Shown: positions 1-5,747, counted from the stretch's first letter. The stretch: DNA of 5,909 nucleotides from JAOUEE01 sp051011595 (GCA_051011595.1 JBPCTQ010000311.1:1-5909); one strand, 5' to 3'. Notes: generated from the sequence alone by a model not told the origin. Made by a program: numbers and translations.

Positions 1-581
1 GCCGGATCATGAGTGGCGATGGTCTGAGCCGTGGTGGCGACCACGGTGGAGAGGTCGTCGTCGGGCACCACTCGATCGACCAGCCCGGTGGCCAGCGCCT
101 CGGTGCTGTCGACGAAACGTCCGGTGAGCGACATCTCGATCGCCCGAGGTGATCCGACCCGACGAGGGAGCCGGGCCGACATCCCCCAACGGGGCAGCAC
201 ACCCATCTTGGTGTGGGTGTCGGCGAAACGAGCGGAAGCACCGGCGAGGATCAGGTCGCAGGCCAGGGCCAACTCGAGGCCGCCGGTGATGCAGGTGCCG
301 TTCACCGCGGCGATGACGGGGCATGGCGCCTCGGCCAGTCCCCGAGCCGGATTCGTGGCCGGTATGGGCCCATCGGCCGCGTTGATCTCGTCGAGGTCGG
401 CCCCGGCGCAGAAGCTCGACCCGGCACCGGTCAGGACGACCACCTTGATCCCCGGATCGGCACCAACCAGGTGGGGGAGGTCCTCCAGGCGGCGGCGCAT
501 GGCCAGGGTCAAGGCGTTGTGTTTGTCGGGGCGATCGAGGGTGAGTGTCAACACACCACCATCGAGGGACTCGGTGATCAC
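1..581 (-). CDS. Enoyl-CoA hydratase/isomerase (crotonase superfamily), 3' end cut by window edge
   Basis: A member of the crotonase fold, which acts in the cytoplasm on acyl-CoA thioesters, typically hydrating 2-enoyl-CoA in beta-oxidation-like pathways. Reading leftward, 193 residues are visible. They show the N-terminal strand and LDRPDKHNAL motif (about 15-24), the first oxyanion-hole segment SFCAGADL (56-63), and the second oxyanion-hole segment TGGLELALACDL (99-110) with a Glu at 103 equivalent to rat crotonase Glu144. FADTHTKMGVLPRWGMS follows (119-135), then the helix SPRAIEMSLTGR and GLVDRVVP (166-173). The position matching crotonase Glu164 is His123. About 60-70 C-terminal residues should lie beyond the edge. 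The GTG at 581 is preferred because homology-like sequence begins there and a -10-like box sits 6 nt upstream. A GTG at 653 preceded by AAGAGG would add 24 residues, but those codons are poor in GC at third positions. The exact substrate is unknown. The family call is firm; hydratase activity is less certain. Confidence 0.88.
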   Translation of the reverse strand, partial: MITESLDGGVLTLTLDRPDKHNALTLAMRRRLEDLPHLVGADPGIKVVVLTGAGSSFCAGADLDEINAADGPIPATNPARGLAEAPCPVIAAVNGTCITGGLELALACDLILAGASARFADTHTKMGVLPRWGMSARLPRRVGSPRAIEMSLTGRFVDSTEALATGLVDRVVPDDDLSTVVATTAQTIATHDP

Positions 582-689
582 GCCCGCACGATAGTTGGGG
601 CGACGGAACGAGGCCCCCGATGCGATTCGTGTTGTTGTCGGGCCGGCTGTCACTGGAACCTCTTCACCCCACGGGTCAGACTCATCGCC
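582..689. promoter_or_regulatory. Divergent promoter region between enoyl-CoA hydratase and lipoprotein genes
   Basis: This spacer separates two divergent genes, so it should hold both promoters. For the leftward gene the minus strand reads TATCGT (593 down to 588), a TAnnnT -10 box, followed by 6 nt and then the GTG at 581. That geometry is expected for a leaderless actinobacterial transcript beginning at the start codon. For the rightward lipoprotein gene the best candidate is the weaker CAGACT at 677-682, 7 nt before the ATG at 690. No Shine-Dalgarno sequence precedes that ATG, so it may also be leaderless. No convincing -35 box is visible for either. These are inferences from motif and spacing only. 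Confidence 0.4.
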
Positions 690-2039
690 ATGACTCGCCT
701 TCCTGTCGCCCTCGTCCTGTTGTTGGCCCTGATCGCCGCCGCCTGCGCGAGCGACAGCGACGAGGTGGCCGGTAGCGACACCACCAGCAGCACGACCACT
801 ACTGCCAATGCGGCCGACGGCACCGCTGCTCCGGTGGAAACCACCGCCAGCACGACGACGAGCGTTCGGGTGGCCGAACCCCATCCAGGGGTCACCGACG
901 ACTCCATCGACGTGGGCGTGGTCGCCCTCGACTGGGAGGCGCTGGCCGAGCTGGGGGTCGACCTGGGTCGGGGGACGTCGATCGATCTGTACACGGCGGC
1001 CCTCGAAGTGATCAACGAGAACGGCGGTGTGCACGGCCGGATGATCGAGCTGCATCCCCAGGTGGTGTTCCCGGTGGGCAGCGAAGAGAGTGACGCCGCC
1101 TGTGTGGCGCTCACCGAGGACATCGAGGTCTTCGTCACCTTCGGCGCCATGCTCGGCGATGCGGTGCTCTGCTACACCGAGCTGCACGAGTCGGCCGTGA
1201 TCGGCGCGGCCAGCCGCAGCGACGAGCGCATCGCTCGGGCCCGAGCTCCTTACGTGACCGTCATCGGTGCCCAGTCGGACTCGGCCCGCAACTTCGTGAG
1301 CCTCATGGACGAGCAGGGCCTGCTCGAAGGACGCACCATCGGCGTGTTGGGGGCGGTCGACGTCGACGAGGCCACCTACGACGCCGTGTTCGCCGCCTTG
1401 GTCGAAGCGGGTTATGACCCGGTGCCGGGTTTGATCGGCGGCAACAACGACGACCTCACCGGCTCGGCTGCCGATCAGGGCATCATCCTCGAGCGTATGA
1501 CCGCGGCCGGAGTCGAAGTCACGGTGTCGACTGTCGGGGTGCCGCTGGTGATCACCAATGCCATCGACGCCGGCTACGAGACCGACCAGTGGTTGTTCTC
1601 CGGATTGCCGAGTGCGGCTGCGCTGGCCGACGCGGCCGTCGACTTCGACTATCTGGAGGGCGCCGTCGGGGTGTCGCCGTCCCCGGTTGGTACCTCCGAC
1701 CAGCTCACCCTCGACCAGGACCCGCTCACCGCCGACTGCCTCGATCGTCTCAGCGAGGCCACCGGCCGAGAGTTGAGCTTGGCCCTCGACGGCCAGCCCA
1801 ACGATCTCAACTCCTACCTCTTCTCGTGTTCGGGAGCAGTCATCCTCCAGCAGGCGCTGGAGCTGGCCGGGCCCGAGCTCGACGAGGCGTCGTTCGCAGC
1901 AGCGCTCGAGTCCATCGGTGATATCACCCTGCCCGGCTATGGGGCGGGCAACCTGAGCCCGGGCCACCTGGGTGCCGTCGACACCCTTCGCCTCGTCGAG
2001 TTCGACCACGAGTCCGGAGCCTGGAACGTGGTCGAGTGA
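690..2039 (+). CDS. Lipoprotein ABC-transporter substrate-binding protein, branched-chain amino acid/amide (LivJ-like) type
   Basis: An extracytoplasmic, membrane-anchored solute receptor of 449 residues that would deliver a ligand to an ABC permease. Residues 1-19 form a lipoprotein signal peptide: Arg3, a hydrophobic core at 4-18, and a lipobox ending AAAC with Cys19 as the lipidation site (Ala instead of Leu at -3). A Ser/Thr/Ala-rich linker (20-65) follows, typical of actinobacterial lipoproteins. The type I periplasmic binding fold starts at HPGVTDDSIDVGVV (65-78). Its hallmark INENGGVHGRMIEL (108-121) corresponds to the family's N-x-x-GGv-GR-i-L motif. Four further cysteines (138, 161, 350, 380) could form two disulfides; the 138-161 pair resembles the N-lobe disulfide of LivJ. 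The frame stays open upstream to 213, but the signal peptide fixes the start at 690. No permease or ATPase gene is present here. The ligand is unknown; this family binds amino acids, amides, urea and aromatic acids. The amidohydrolase downstream could be co-transcribed. Confidence 0.85.
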   Translation: MTRLPVALVLLLALIAAACASDSDEVAGSDTTSSTTTTANAADGTAAPVETTASTTTSVRVAEPHPGVTDDSIDVGVVALDWEALAELGVDLGRGTSIDLYTAALEVINENGGVHGRMIELHPQVVFPVGSEESDAACVALTEDIEVFVTFGAMLGDAVLCYTELHESAVIGAASRSDERIARARAPYVTVIGAQSDSARNFVSLMDEQGLLEGRTIGVLGAVDVDEATYDAVFAALVEAGYDPVPGLIGGNNDDLTGSAADQGIILERMTAAGVEVTVSTVGVPLVITNAIDAGYETDQWLFSGLPSAAALADAAVDFDYLEGAVGVSPSPVGTSDQLTLDQDPLTADCLDRLSEATGRELSLALDGQPNDLNSYLFSCSGAVILQQALELAGPELDEASFAAALESIGDITLPGYGAGNLSPGHLGAVDTLRLVEFDHESGAWNVVE

Positions 2040-2040
2040 C

Positions 2041-2073
2041 CGGGTCCGGCGCGGCGGTCAGGCCGACAACCCG
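2041..2073 (+). other. Possible stem-loop in the lipoprotein-amidohydrolase spacer
   Basis: CGGGT (2041-2045) can pair with ACCCG (2069-2073), and CGGC (2047-2050) with GCCG (2062-2065). This gives a 9-bp interrupted stem with an 11-nt loop, starting right after the lipoprotein stop codon. There is no T-run after it, so it is not a classical terminator. It could stabilise the upstream mRNA 3' end or attenuate the downstream gene, but GC-rich DNA produces such stems by chance. Confidence 0.25.
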
Positions 2074-2102
2074 TCGATGAGCAGGTCCACCATGGCTCCT
2101 CC

Positions 2103-2109
2103 GGAAGGG
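2103..2109 (+). promoter_or_regulatory. Ribosome binding site deciding the amidohydrolase start
   Basis: GGAAGGG lies 6 nt before the ATG at 2116. This purine-rich stretch at good spacing selects that ATG over the in-frame ATGs at 2077 and 2092. The protein then begins with PIISADSHV, the usual start of this amidohydrolase subgroup. Confidence 0.6.
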
Positions 2110-2115
2110 TCCTCC

Positions 2116-3282
2116 ATGCCGATCATCTCCGCCGACTCTCACGTGGTCGAAGGCCCCGCTGTCTTCGACGGACTGGCCGAACGATTCGGCGACGAGGCAC
2201 CGCGCGTCGAGCACCGGGAGGGGGCCGGTGACCACATCGTCGTGCCCGCCCGGGCCGACCGGGCGGTCAACGTGGGCATCATGGCCCTGGCTGCCACCCG
2301 CCTCGATCGGCCCGAACCCATCCGTCGCAAGCGGGGCCACAAACCCGATGTCGGCACCATCGAGGATCCCGAGGTGAAGGCCTATCTCACCGGCGGCTAC
2401 GCGGCCATGCGCGCCGGATTGACCGATGGTGGGCGACGCGGCGACGACCAGGACATCGACGGGCTGGCGGCCGAGGTGCTCTATCCCGGCTACTTCACGA
2501 TGTTCGGGATGCGCAACCACGACCTGCTCATCGCCATGGAACAGAACTACAACGACTGGCTGCACCAACACTGCACCGCGTCGGGCGGCCGACTGTACGG
2601 GCTGGCGGCTCTGCCGGTGCAAGAACCCGAGGCCGCGGTCATCGAGCTCGATCGCATCATCGCCATGGGGTACCGGGGAGCGATCCTGCCCAGCAACGCC
2701 CCCAAGGGTCGTCGCTACTGTGACCCCGACTTCGACCCGCTCTGGGCCCGGGCCCAAGAGGCGGGCCTGCCGCTGTCGTTCCACGTCGGGTGCTTCTCGC
2801 ACATTCCCGCCTACCTGAAACACACCGGCGAGCGCGATCCCATCGCCGTGTACTCGGGCACCCACACCCTGATCCACGACACGCTGGTCGAGCTGATGTG
2901 TCGTGGGGTCTGCCAACGATTCCCCGATCTCCAGTTCGTGGTGGCCGAGTTCAATGCCGGATGGATCGCCCACTGGCTCGAACGAGTCGACCAGGGCTGG
3001 CAGCGCGAGTACGGCAAGAACCCGTCCGGGCCCGCGGTCGAGCCGGTCGACGAGATCTGGAAGCGCCAGTTCTACGCCACCATCGAGGACGACCAGCCGG
3101 CTCTGCGCACCCGCGACCTGATCGGCGAGGATCGGCTCATGTGGGGTTCGGACTATCCGCACACCGACTCCACCTGGCCGTGCTCGTCCGACGTGCTCGA
3201 CGAGATGTTCGAGGACCACTCTGACAGCGCTCGTCAGGCCATCACCCACGACAACGTGGTGAAGCTGTACGGCCTGACCTGA
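2116..3282 (+). CDS. Metal-dependent amidohydrolase, Amidohydro_2 / ACMSD-like family
   Basis: A 388-residue TIM-barrel enzyme, close to the usual size of the family. Members hydrolyse amide or ester bonds or decarboxylate aromatic acids using a divalent metal in the cytoplasm. It opens with ISADSHVVE: Asp7 and His9 occupy the metal-binding strand, with Glu12 where classical members have a second His. Later landmarks are LYGLAALPVQEP and the strand GYRGAILPSN, then DPDFDPLWARAQEAGLPLSFHVG with the metal-ligand candidate His223. VVAEFNAGW (276-283) places Glu278 where ACMSD-type enzymes often have a catalytic His. MWGSDYPHTDSTWP carries Asp346, the conserved C-terminal metal-site Asp. It ends in THDNVVKLYGL, the typical last helix. 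It starts 76 nt after the lipoprotein stop, on the same strand, so co-transcription is plausible. Substrate is not recognisable; in a catabolic setting either hydrolysis or decarboxylation is possible. Confidence 0.87.
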   Translation: MPIISADSHVVEGPAVFDGLAERFGDEAPRVEHREGAGDHIVVPARADRAVNVGIMALAATRLDRPEPIRRKRGHKPDVGTIEDPEVKAYLTGGYAAMRAGLTDGGRRGDDQDIDGLAAEVLYPGYFTMFGMRNHDLLIAMEQNYNDWLHQHCTASGGRLYGLAALPVQEPEAAVIELDRIIAMGYRGAILPSNAPKGRRYCDPDFDPLWARAQEAGLPLSFHVGCFSHIPAYLKHTGERDPIAVYSGTHTLIHDTLVELMCRGVCQRFPDLQFVVAEFNAGWIAHWLERVDQGWQREYGKNPSGPAVEPVDEIWKRQFYATIEDDQPALRTRDLIGEDRLMWGSDYPHTDSTWPCSSDVLDEMFEDHSDSARQAITHDNVVKLYGLT

Positions 3283-3286
3283 GGCC
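3271..3286. terminator. Weak candidate bidirectional terminator hairpin at a convergent junction
   Basis: GGCCT (3271-3275) and AGGCC (3282-3286) form a perfect 5-bp GC-rich stem around a 6-nt loop. It spans the stop codon of the amidohydrolase and most of the 9-nt gap to the convergent hydrolase gene. No T-tract follows on either strand. The position is right for ending both transcripts, but the stem is short and could be chance. Confidence 0.25.
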
Positions 3287-3291
3287 AGGGT

Positions 3292-4125
3292 CTACGAGTC
3301 GGCGTCTTCGGGCCCGAACGTCTCGTACAACTCGGGCAGGATCGTGGCCAGGTGATTCATCTCCTCCGAACAGTGTCGGAGCAACGCCGGCCCCATGGCG
3401 TCCGGAAGTAGGCGCTGTCGCACGGCATGCCGATTCAGGACCTTGGTGATCAGCGGACCGACGGCCGGGACCTCTGATTCTCCGTCACCGAGGTAGAAGC
3501 GGCTGTGCATCCGGCAGCCCGAAACGGTGTCCTCGACCAGGTGAATCAACCGACCGGCAGCAACTCGTTCGCGTCGCAAGGCCGTTCGGGCGCAGACGGC
3601 GATGCCGATCTCGTCGACGAGCGATTGGTCGAGGCCCATGGTCTCGGGCTCCACGAACCTGATGGCCAGACGCTGCATCTTGCCGCCGATGTATTCGTCG
3701 ACGTAGGAGGTGTTTCCCACCCAGCCGTCGCGTGCCCGCGGGGAGCCGCGGCGATCGTGTTCGATCGACGCCTCGACGTGGTCACGCGGATGCCAGAGCC
3801 GGTAGCGCTCACTCGTGTAGCTGTGCCACGCGAACCACCAGTCCCACATGGCGGCGGACACACCCGGCATCTCGGTGAGGCACGCCACCACCAGTTGGCC
3901 GTCGGGGTTGCGGATGGCGCAATCTTCGAGTCCATCGCCGGAGCCGCCCACGTCGAGCAGCTTGGGGGCGTCGGCCAGTGTGACCGTGGGGCCGGTCTGA
4001 ACGCCGCGTTCGATCGCCTCGTCGACGCGTGCCGGAATCGCCGACATGGGCCGCTGGAACGGTTCGAGGTCCAAGGTCTCGACCAGCCGGAGGCCGGGGG
4101 CTGACACCGTGGTCGGTTCGGTCAT
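3292..4125 (-). CDS. PhlG-like C-C hydrolase (2,4-diacetylphloroglucinol / phloretin hydrolase family)
   Basis: A 277-residue protein resembling the zinc-dependent DAPG hydrolases (PhlG) and phloretin hydrolases. These cleave the carbon-carbon bond between an acyl group and a phloroglucinol-type ring with water, releasing a carboxylate. The aromatic stretch MWDWWFAWHSYTSERYRLWHPRDH (93-116) carries His101, His112 and His116. VDEYIGG contains Glu144. The C-terminal RHCSEEMNHL provides an H-x-x-x-E pair, His251 and Glu255, followed by the LPELYE end typical of the family. By spacing, His112, Glu144, His251 and Glu255 would match the PhlG zinc ligands (from memory His129, Glu160, His270, Glu274); His116 is the alternative for the first. 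The ATG at 4125 is chosen because AGGGAG lies 5 nt upstream; an in-frame start at 4176 has no such support. It is divergent from the flavoprotein gene across 75 bp. The true substrate need not be DAPG: any acyl-substituted phenol or cyclic beta-diketone is possible. Confidence 0.78.
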   Translation of the reverse strand: MTEPTTVSAPGLRLVETLDLEPFQRPMSAIPARVDEAIERGVQTGPTVTLADAPKLLDVGGSGDGLEDCAIRNPDGQLVVACLTEMPGVSAAMWDWWFAWHSYTSERYRLWHPRDHVEASIEHDRRGSPRARDGWVGNTSYVDEYIGGKMQRLAIRFVEPETMGLDQSLVDEIGIAVCARTALRRERVAAGRLIHLVEDTVSGCRMHSRFYLGDGESEVPAVGPLITKVLNRHAVRQRLLPDAMGPALLRHCSEEMNHLATILPELYETFGPEDADS

Positions 4126-4130
4126 TGTTT

Positions 4131-4136
4131 CTCCCT
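4131..4136 (-). promoter_or_regulatory. Ribosome binding site of the PhlG-like gene
   Basis: On the minus strand AGGGAG sits 5 nt before the ATG at 4125. It is the clearest Shine-Dalgarno sequence in the window and fixes the start of this gene. Confidence 0.75.
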
Positions 4137-4146
4137 GCTCGGGGGG

Positions 4147-4152
4147 AAGGTA
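4147..4152 (-). promoter_or_regulatory. Candidate -10 box for the PhlG-like gene
   Basis: The minus strand reads TACCTT here, a TAnnnT match 21 nt before the start codon. Transcription would begin near 4140 and leave a leader of about 15 nt containing the AGGGAG ribosome binding site. The hexamer 17 nt further upstream, TGTCGG, is a poor -35, so an activator or an extended interaction may be needed. Inferred from motif and spacing. Confidence 0.4.
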
Positions 4153-4188
4153 GTGGACTGGCGAGACCGCCGACACGCCACGCCACTA
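4151..4188. promoter_or_regulatory. Imperfect inverted repeat between divergent promoters, candidate operator
   Basis: Left arm TAGTGGACTGGCG (4151-4163) and right arm CGCCACGCCACTA (4176-4188) are inverted copies matching at 11 of 13 positions, with a 12-nt spacer. The outer ends of the arms run into the two -10 boxes, TACCTT on the minus strand and TAGGGT on the plus strand. A dimeric regulator bound here would cover both promoters, so the PhlG-like hydrolase and the flavoprotein are probably controlled together. The repeat and its position are seen directly; the regulator and its class are not known, and none is encoded in the window. Confidence 0.5.
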
Positions 4189-4192
4189 GGGT
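4187..4192 (+). promoter_or_regulatory. Candidate -10 box for the flavoprotein gene
   Basis: TAGGGT matches the actinobacterial TAnnnT -10 consensus and lies 8 nt before the GTG at 4201. No Shine-Dalgarno sequence lies between them, which suggests a leaderless or nearly leaderless transcript. No good -35 is visible. Confidence 0.4.
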
Positions 4193-4200
4193 CACCCGTC

Positions 4201-5601
4201 GTGACGAGCTGGGACCTGAGCGCCGATGTGGTGATCGTGGGTTTGGGGGCCGCGGGTGCATGCGCGGCGCTCGAGGCCGCTGCTGCCGGCGCCGACACGT
4301 TGGTGCTCGAAGCCGCCGGTGCGGGTGGTGGCACGTCGGCGATGTCCGGTGGGCTCCTGTACCTGGGCGGCGGCACGGCAGTGCAGCGGGAGTGTGGTGT
4401 CGAGGATTCGGTGGAGGCGATGTACGACTTTCTCGTCGCCGCCAGTGGACCCGAACCCGACATCGAGAAGATCCGCTTCTACTGCGACAACTCGCTGGAG
4501 CACTTCGAGTGGTTGGTCGACCAGGGGGTGCCCTTCAAAGGCGAGTTCTACCCCGAGCCCGGGCTCGAATCACCCAACGACGCGGGGCTGGTCTTCACCG
4601 GCGGAGAGGATGCCTGGCCCTTCGATCAGGTGGCCCAGCCCGCGCCCCGCGGCCACAAACCCCAGGTCGACGGAGCGGCGGGGGCCTTCTTGATGGAGCG
4701 GCTCGTCGAGGCGGTCGCCGGCACCGATGTCTCGGTGGAGTTCGACATCGCGGTGCAGCGGCTGGTGCTCGATGGGGAAGCAGTGGTCGGCGTGGTCGCC
4801 CGGCGGCGGGGGAGCGAGCTGGCGATCGAGGCCAGGTCGGGGGTGGTGCTCTGTGCCGGGGGTTTCGTCAACAACCCGGAGATGGTGCAACAGCACGTGC
4901 CCGAGATCGCCCGGTGCAACTACCCCCTCGGCTCCGACCACGATCGCGGCACCGCCATCGGCATGGCGCAGCACATCGGGGCGAGTGTGAAGCGGATGAG
5001 CTCGGCCGAGGTGGCGGTGCCCATCACCCCGCCCCGATCGCTCGTGCGCGGCATCCTCGTCAACGGTCAGGGGCAGCGGTTCATCAACGAGGACACCTAC
5101 TACGGACGGATCGGCCAGGAGGCGTTGTTCCACCAGGACGGCCGCATGTACCTGGTGGTCGACGAGGAGACCTACGAACCCACTATCTGGGGGACCCAAG
5201 CCTCCTGGGTGTGTGAGACGGTCACCGAGCTGGAGGAGGAGATGGGCCTGCCGTCCGGGTCGCTGGAGTCCACCCTGGAGCTCTACAACCGCGGCGCAGT
5301 CGACGGGAAGGATCCGATCTTCCACAAGTCGTCGGAATTCGTTCGTCCCTTGCGTCCGCCGCTCGGAGCGTTCGACTTCACCGTCGAGAACTTCACCTAC
5401 GCCACCTTCACGCTCGGTGGCCTCCACACCCGCCCGACCGGCGAGGTGTTGTCGGTCACCGGCGACGCCATCCCCGGTCTCTACGCCGCCGGCCGCACCA
5501 CATCGGGGTGTGCCGCGTGGGGTTACGCCAGCGGGATCAGCCTCGGCGACGCCACCCTCTTCGGCCGCCACGCCGGACGTCGCGCCGCGACGCGGGCCTG
5601 A
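4201..5601 (+). CDS. FAD-binding_2 flavoprotein (fumarate reductase / 3-ketosteroid dehydrogenase-like)
   Basis: A 466-residue FAD-dependent oxidoreductase of the fumarate reductase/succinate dehydrogenase flavoprotein superfamily, which also includes 3-ketosteroid delta-1-dehydrogenases. The Rossmann motif ADVVIVGLGAAGACAALEA (8-26) has the G-x-G-x-x-G at 14-19, and the strand TLVLE ends in Glu37, which binds the ribose of ADP. TSAMSGGLLYLGGG is the usual second FAD contact. VVLCAGGFVNN is the conserved strand near the end of the FAD domain. The C-terminal signature runs GGLHTRPTGEVL, IPGLYAAGRT, GYASGISLGDA and FGRHAGR. Tyr442 in YASG may correspond to the catalytic Tyr of KstD-type enzymes. 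It is shorter than typical KstDs (over 500 residues) and has no signal peptide or heme domain, so a cytoplasmic dehydrogenase or enoate reductase is likely. The GTG at 4201 is preferred to an in-frame GTG at 4153, which lies outside the conserved start. Divergent pairing with the PhlG-like gene suggests a shared pathway. Confidence 0.85.
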   Translation: MTSWDLSADVVIVGLGAAGACAALEAAAAGADTLVLEAAGAGGGTSAMSGGLLYLGGGTAVQRECGVEDSVEAMYDFLVAASGPEPDIEKIRFYCDNSLEHFEWLVDQGVPFKGEFYPEPGLESPNDAGLVFTGGEDAWPFDQVAQPAPRGHKPQVDGAAGAFLMERLVEAVAGTDVSVEFDIAVQRLVLDGEAVVGVVARRRGSELAIEARSGVVLCAGGFVNNPEMVQQHVPEIARCNYPLGSDHDRGTAIGMAQHIGASVKRMSSAEVAVPITPPRSLVRGILVNGQGQRFINEDTYYGRIGQEALFHQDGRMYLVVDEETYEPTIWGTQASWVCETVTELEEEMGLPSGSLESTLELYNRGAVDGKDPIFHKSSEFVRPLRPPLGAFDFTVENFTYATFTLGGLHTRPTGEVLSVTGDAIPGLYAAGRTTSGCAAWGYASGISLGDATLFGRHAGRRAATRA

Positions 5602-5610
5602 GCGAGGCAG

Positions 5611-5747
5611 TCAGAACTTGCCGGAGTTGACCCACTCGTTCTCGGGACCGATCGGCTCGCTGTAGTCCCAGTGCTCGACGATCAGGCCGTCGGCCAGTCA
5701 GAAGATGTCGACCTGGGCTGCTCCCTGCCGTCGCCGACCAGGTCGAT
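5611..5747 (-). pseudogene. Decayed 3' remnant of a SnoaL/NTF2-like gene
   Basis: Reading leftward, QGAAQVDIF (5727-5701) is followed by an in-frame TGA (5700-5698), then LADGLIVEHWDYSEPIGPEN and EWVNSGKF ending at a TGA (5613-5611). The pattern VDIFR-x-x-DGLIVEHWD is the C-terminal signature of SnoaL-like/NTF2-like proteins, small alpha+beta-barrel proteins acting as isomerases, cyclases or hydratases. The internal stop stands where Arg is usual, so a CGA-to-TGA change explains it. Just upstream, DLVGDG is readable only in another frame, with the break near 5727-5733. No N-terminal half is present: the remnant begins immediately after the stop codon of the preceding gene. A nonsense change, a frameshift and a missing 5' end together indicate a pseudogene, though sequencing error could account for the two point lesions. 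It is convergent with the flavoprotein gene across 9 nt. Confidence 0.65.

Noticed and set aside
31..594. A 187-codon open frame on the plus strand at the left end
   Set aside because: The minus strand of the same stretch encodes ordered crotonase motifs; the plus-strand product is Arg/Ser/Ala-rich with no family features.
213..689. In-frame upstream extension of the binding-protein gene
   Set aside because: The extension lies antisense to the enoyl-CoA hydratase and would bury a clear lipoprotein signal peptide that starts at the ATG at 690.
1924..3249. A 441-codon open frame on the minus strand across the amidohydrolase gene
   Set aside because: It is antisense to a well-recognised enzyme. 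Its translation is low-complexity Gly/Val/Asp/Arg-rich with no family signature, as expected for a shadow frame in GC-rich DNA.
4126..4176. Longer N-terminus for the PhlG-like protein starting at 4176
   Set aside because: The added 17 residues would cover the -10 box and the strong AGGGAG ribosome binding site that clearly serves the ATG at 4125.
4029..5216. A 395-codon open frame on the plus strand overlapping the start of the flavoprotein gene
   Set aside because: Its translation is dominated by Arg and Gly, typical of an off-frame reading of GC-rich coding DNA, and it overlaps two supported genes.
4570..5571. A 333-codon open frame on the minus strand across the flavoprotein gene
   Set aside because: The plus strand carries complete FAD-binding motifs in order. 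The antisense translation is rich in Gly, His, Asp and Arg and shows no recognisable domain.
5602..5610. Terminator hairpin in the gap between the flavoprotein and the SnoaL remnant
   Set aside because: I found no convincing stem or T-run around this 9-nt junction, only scattered GC-rich complementarity.
5698..5700. TGA read as selenocysteine in the SnoaL-like sequence
   Set aside because: The position is normally Arg in this family, one base change explains it, a separate frame break lies nearby, and no selenocysteine insertion element is evident.
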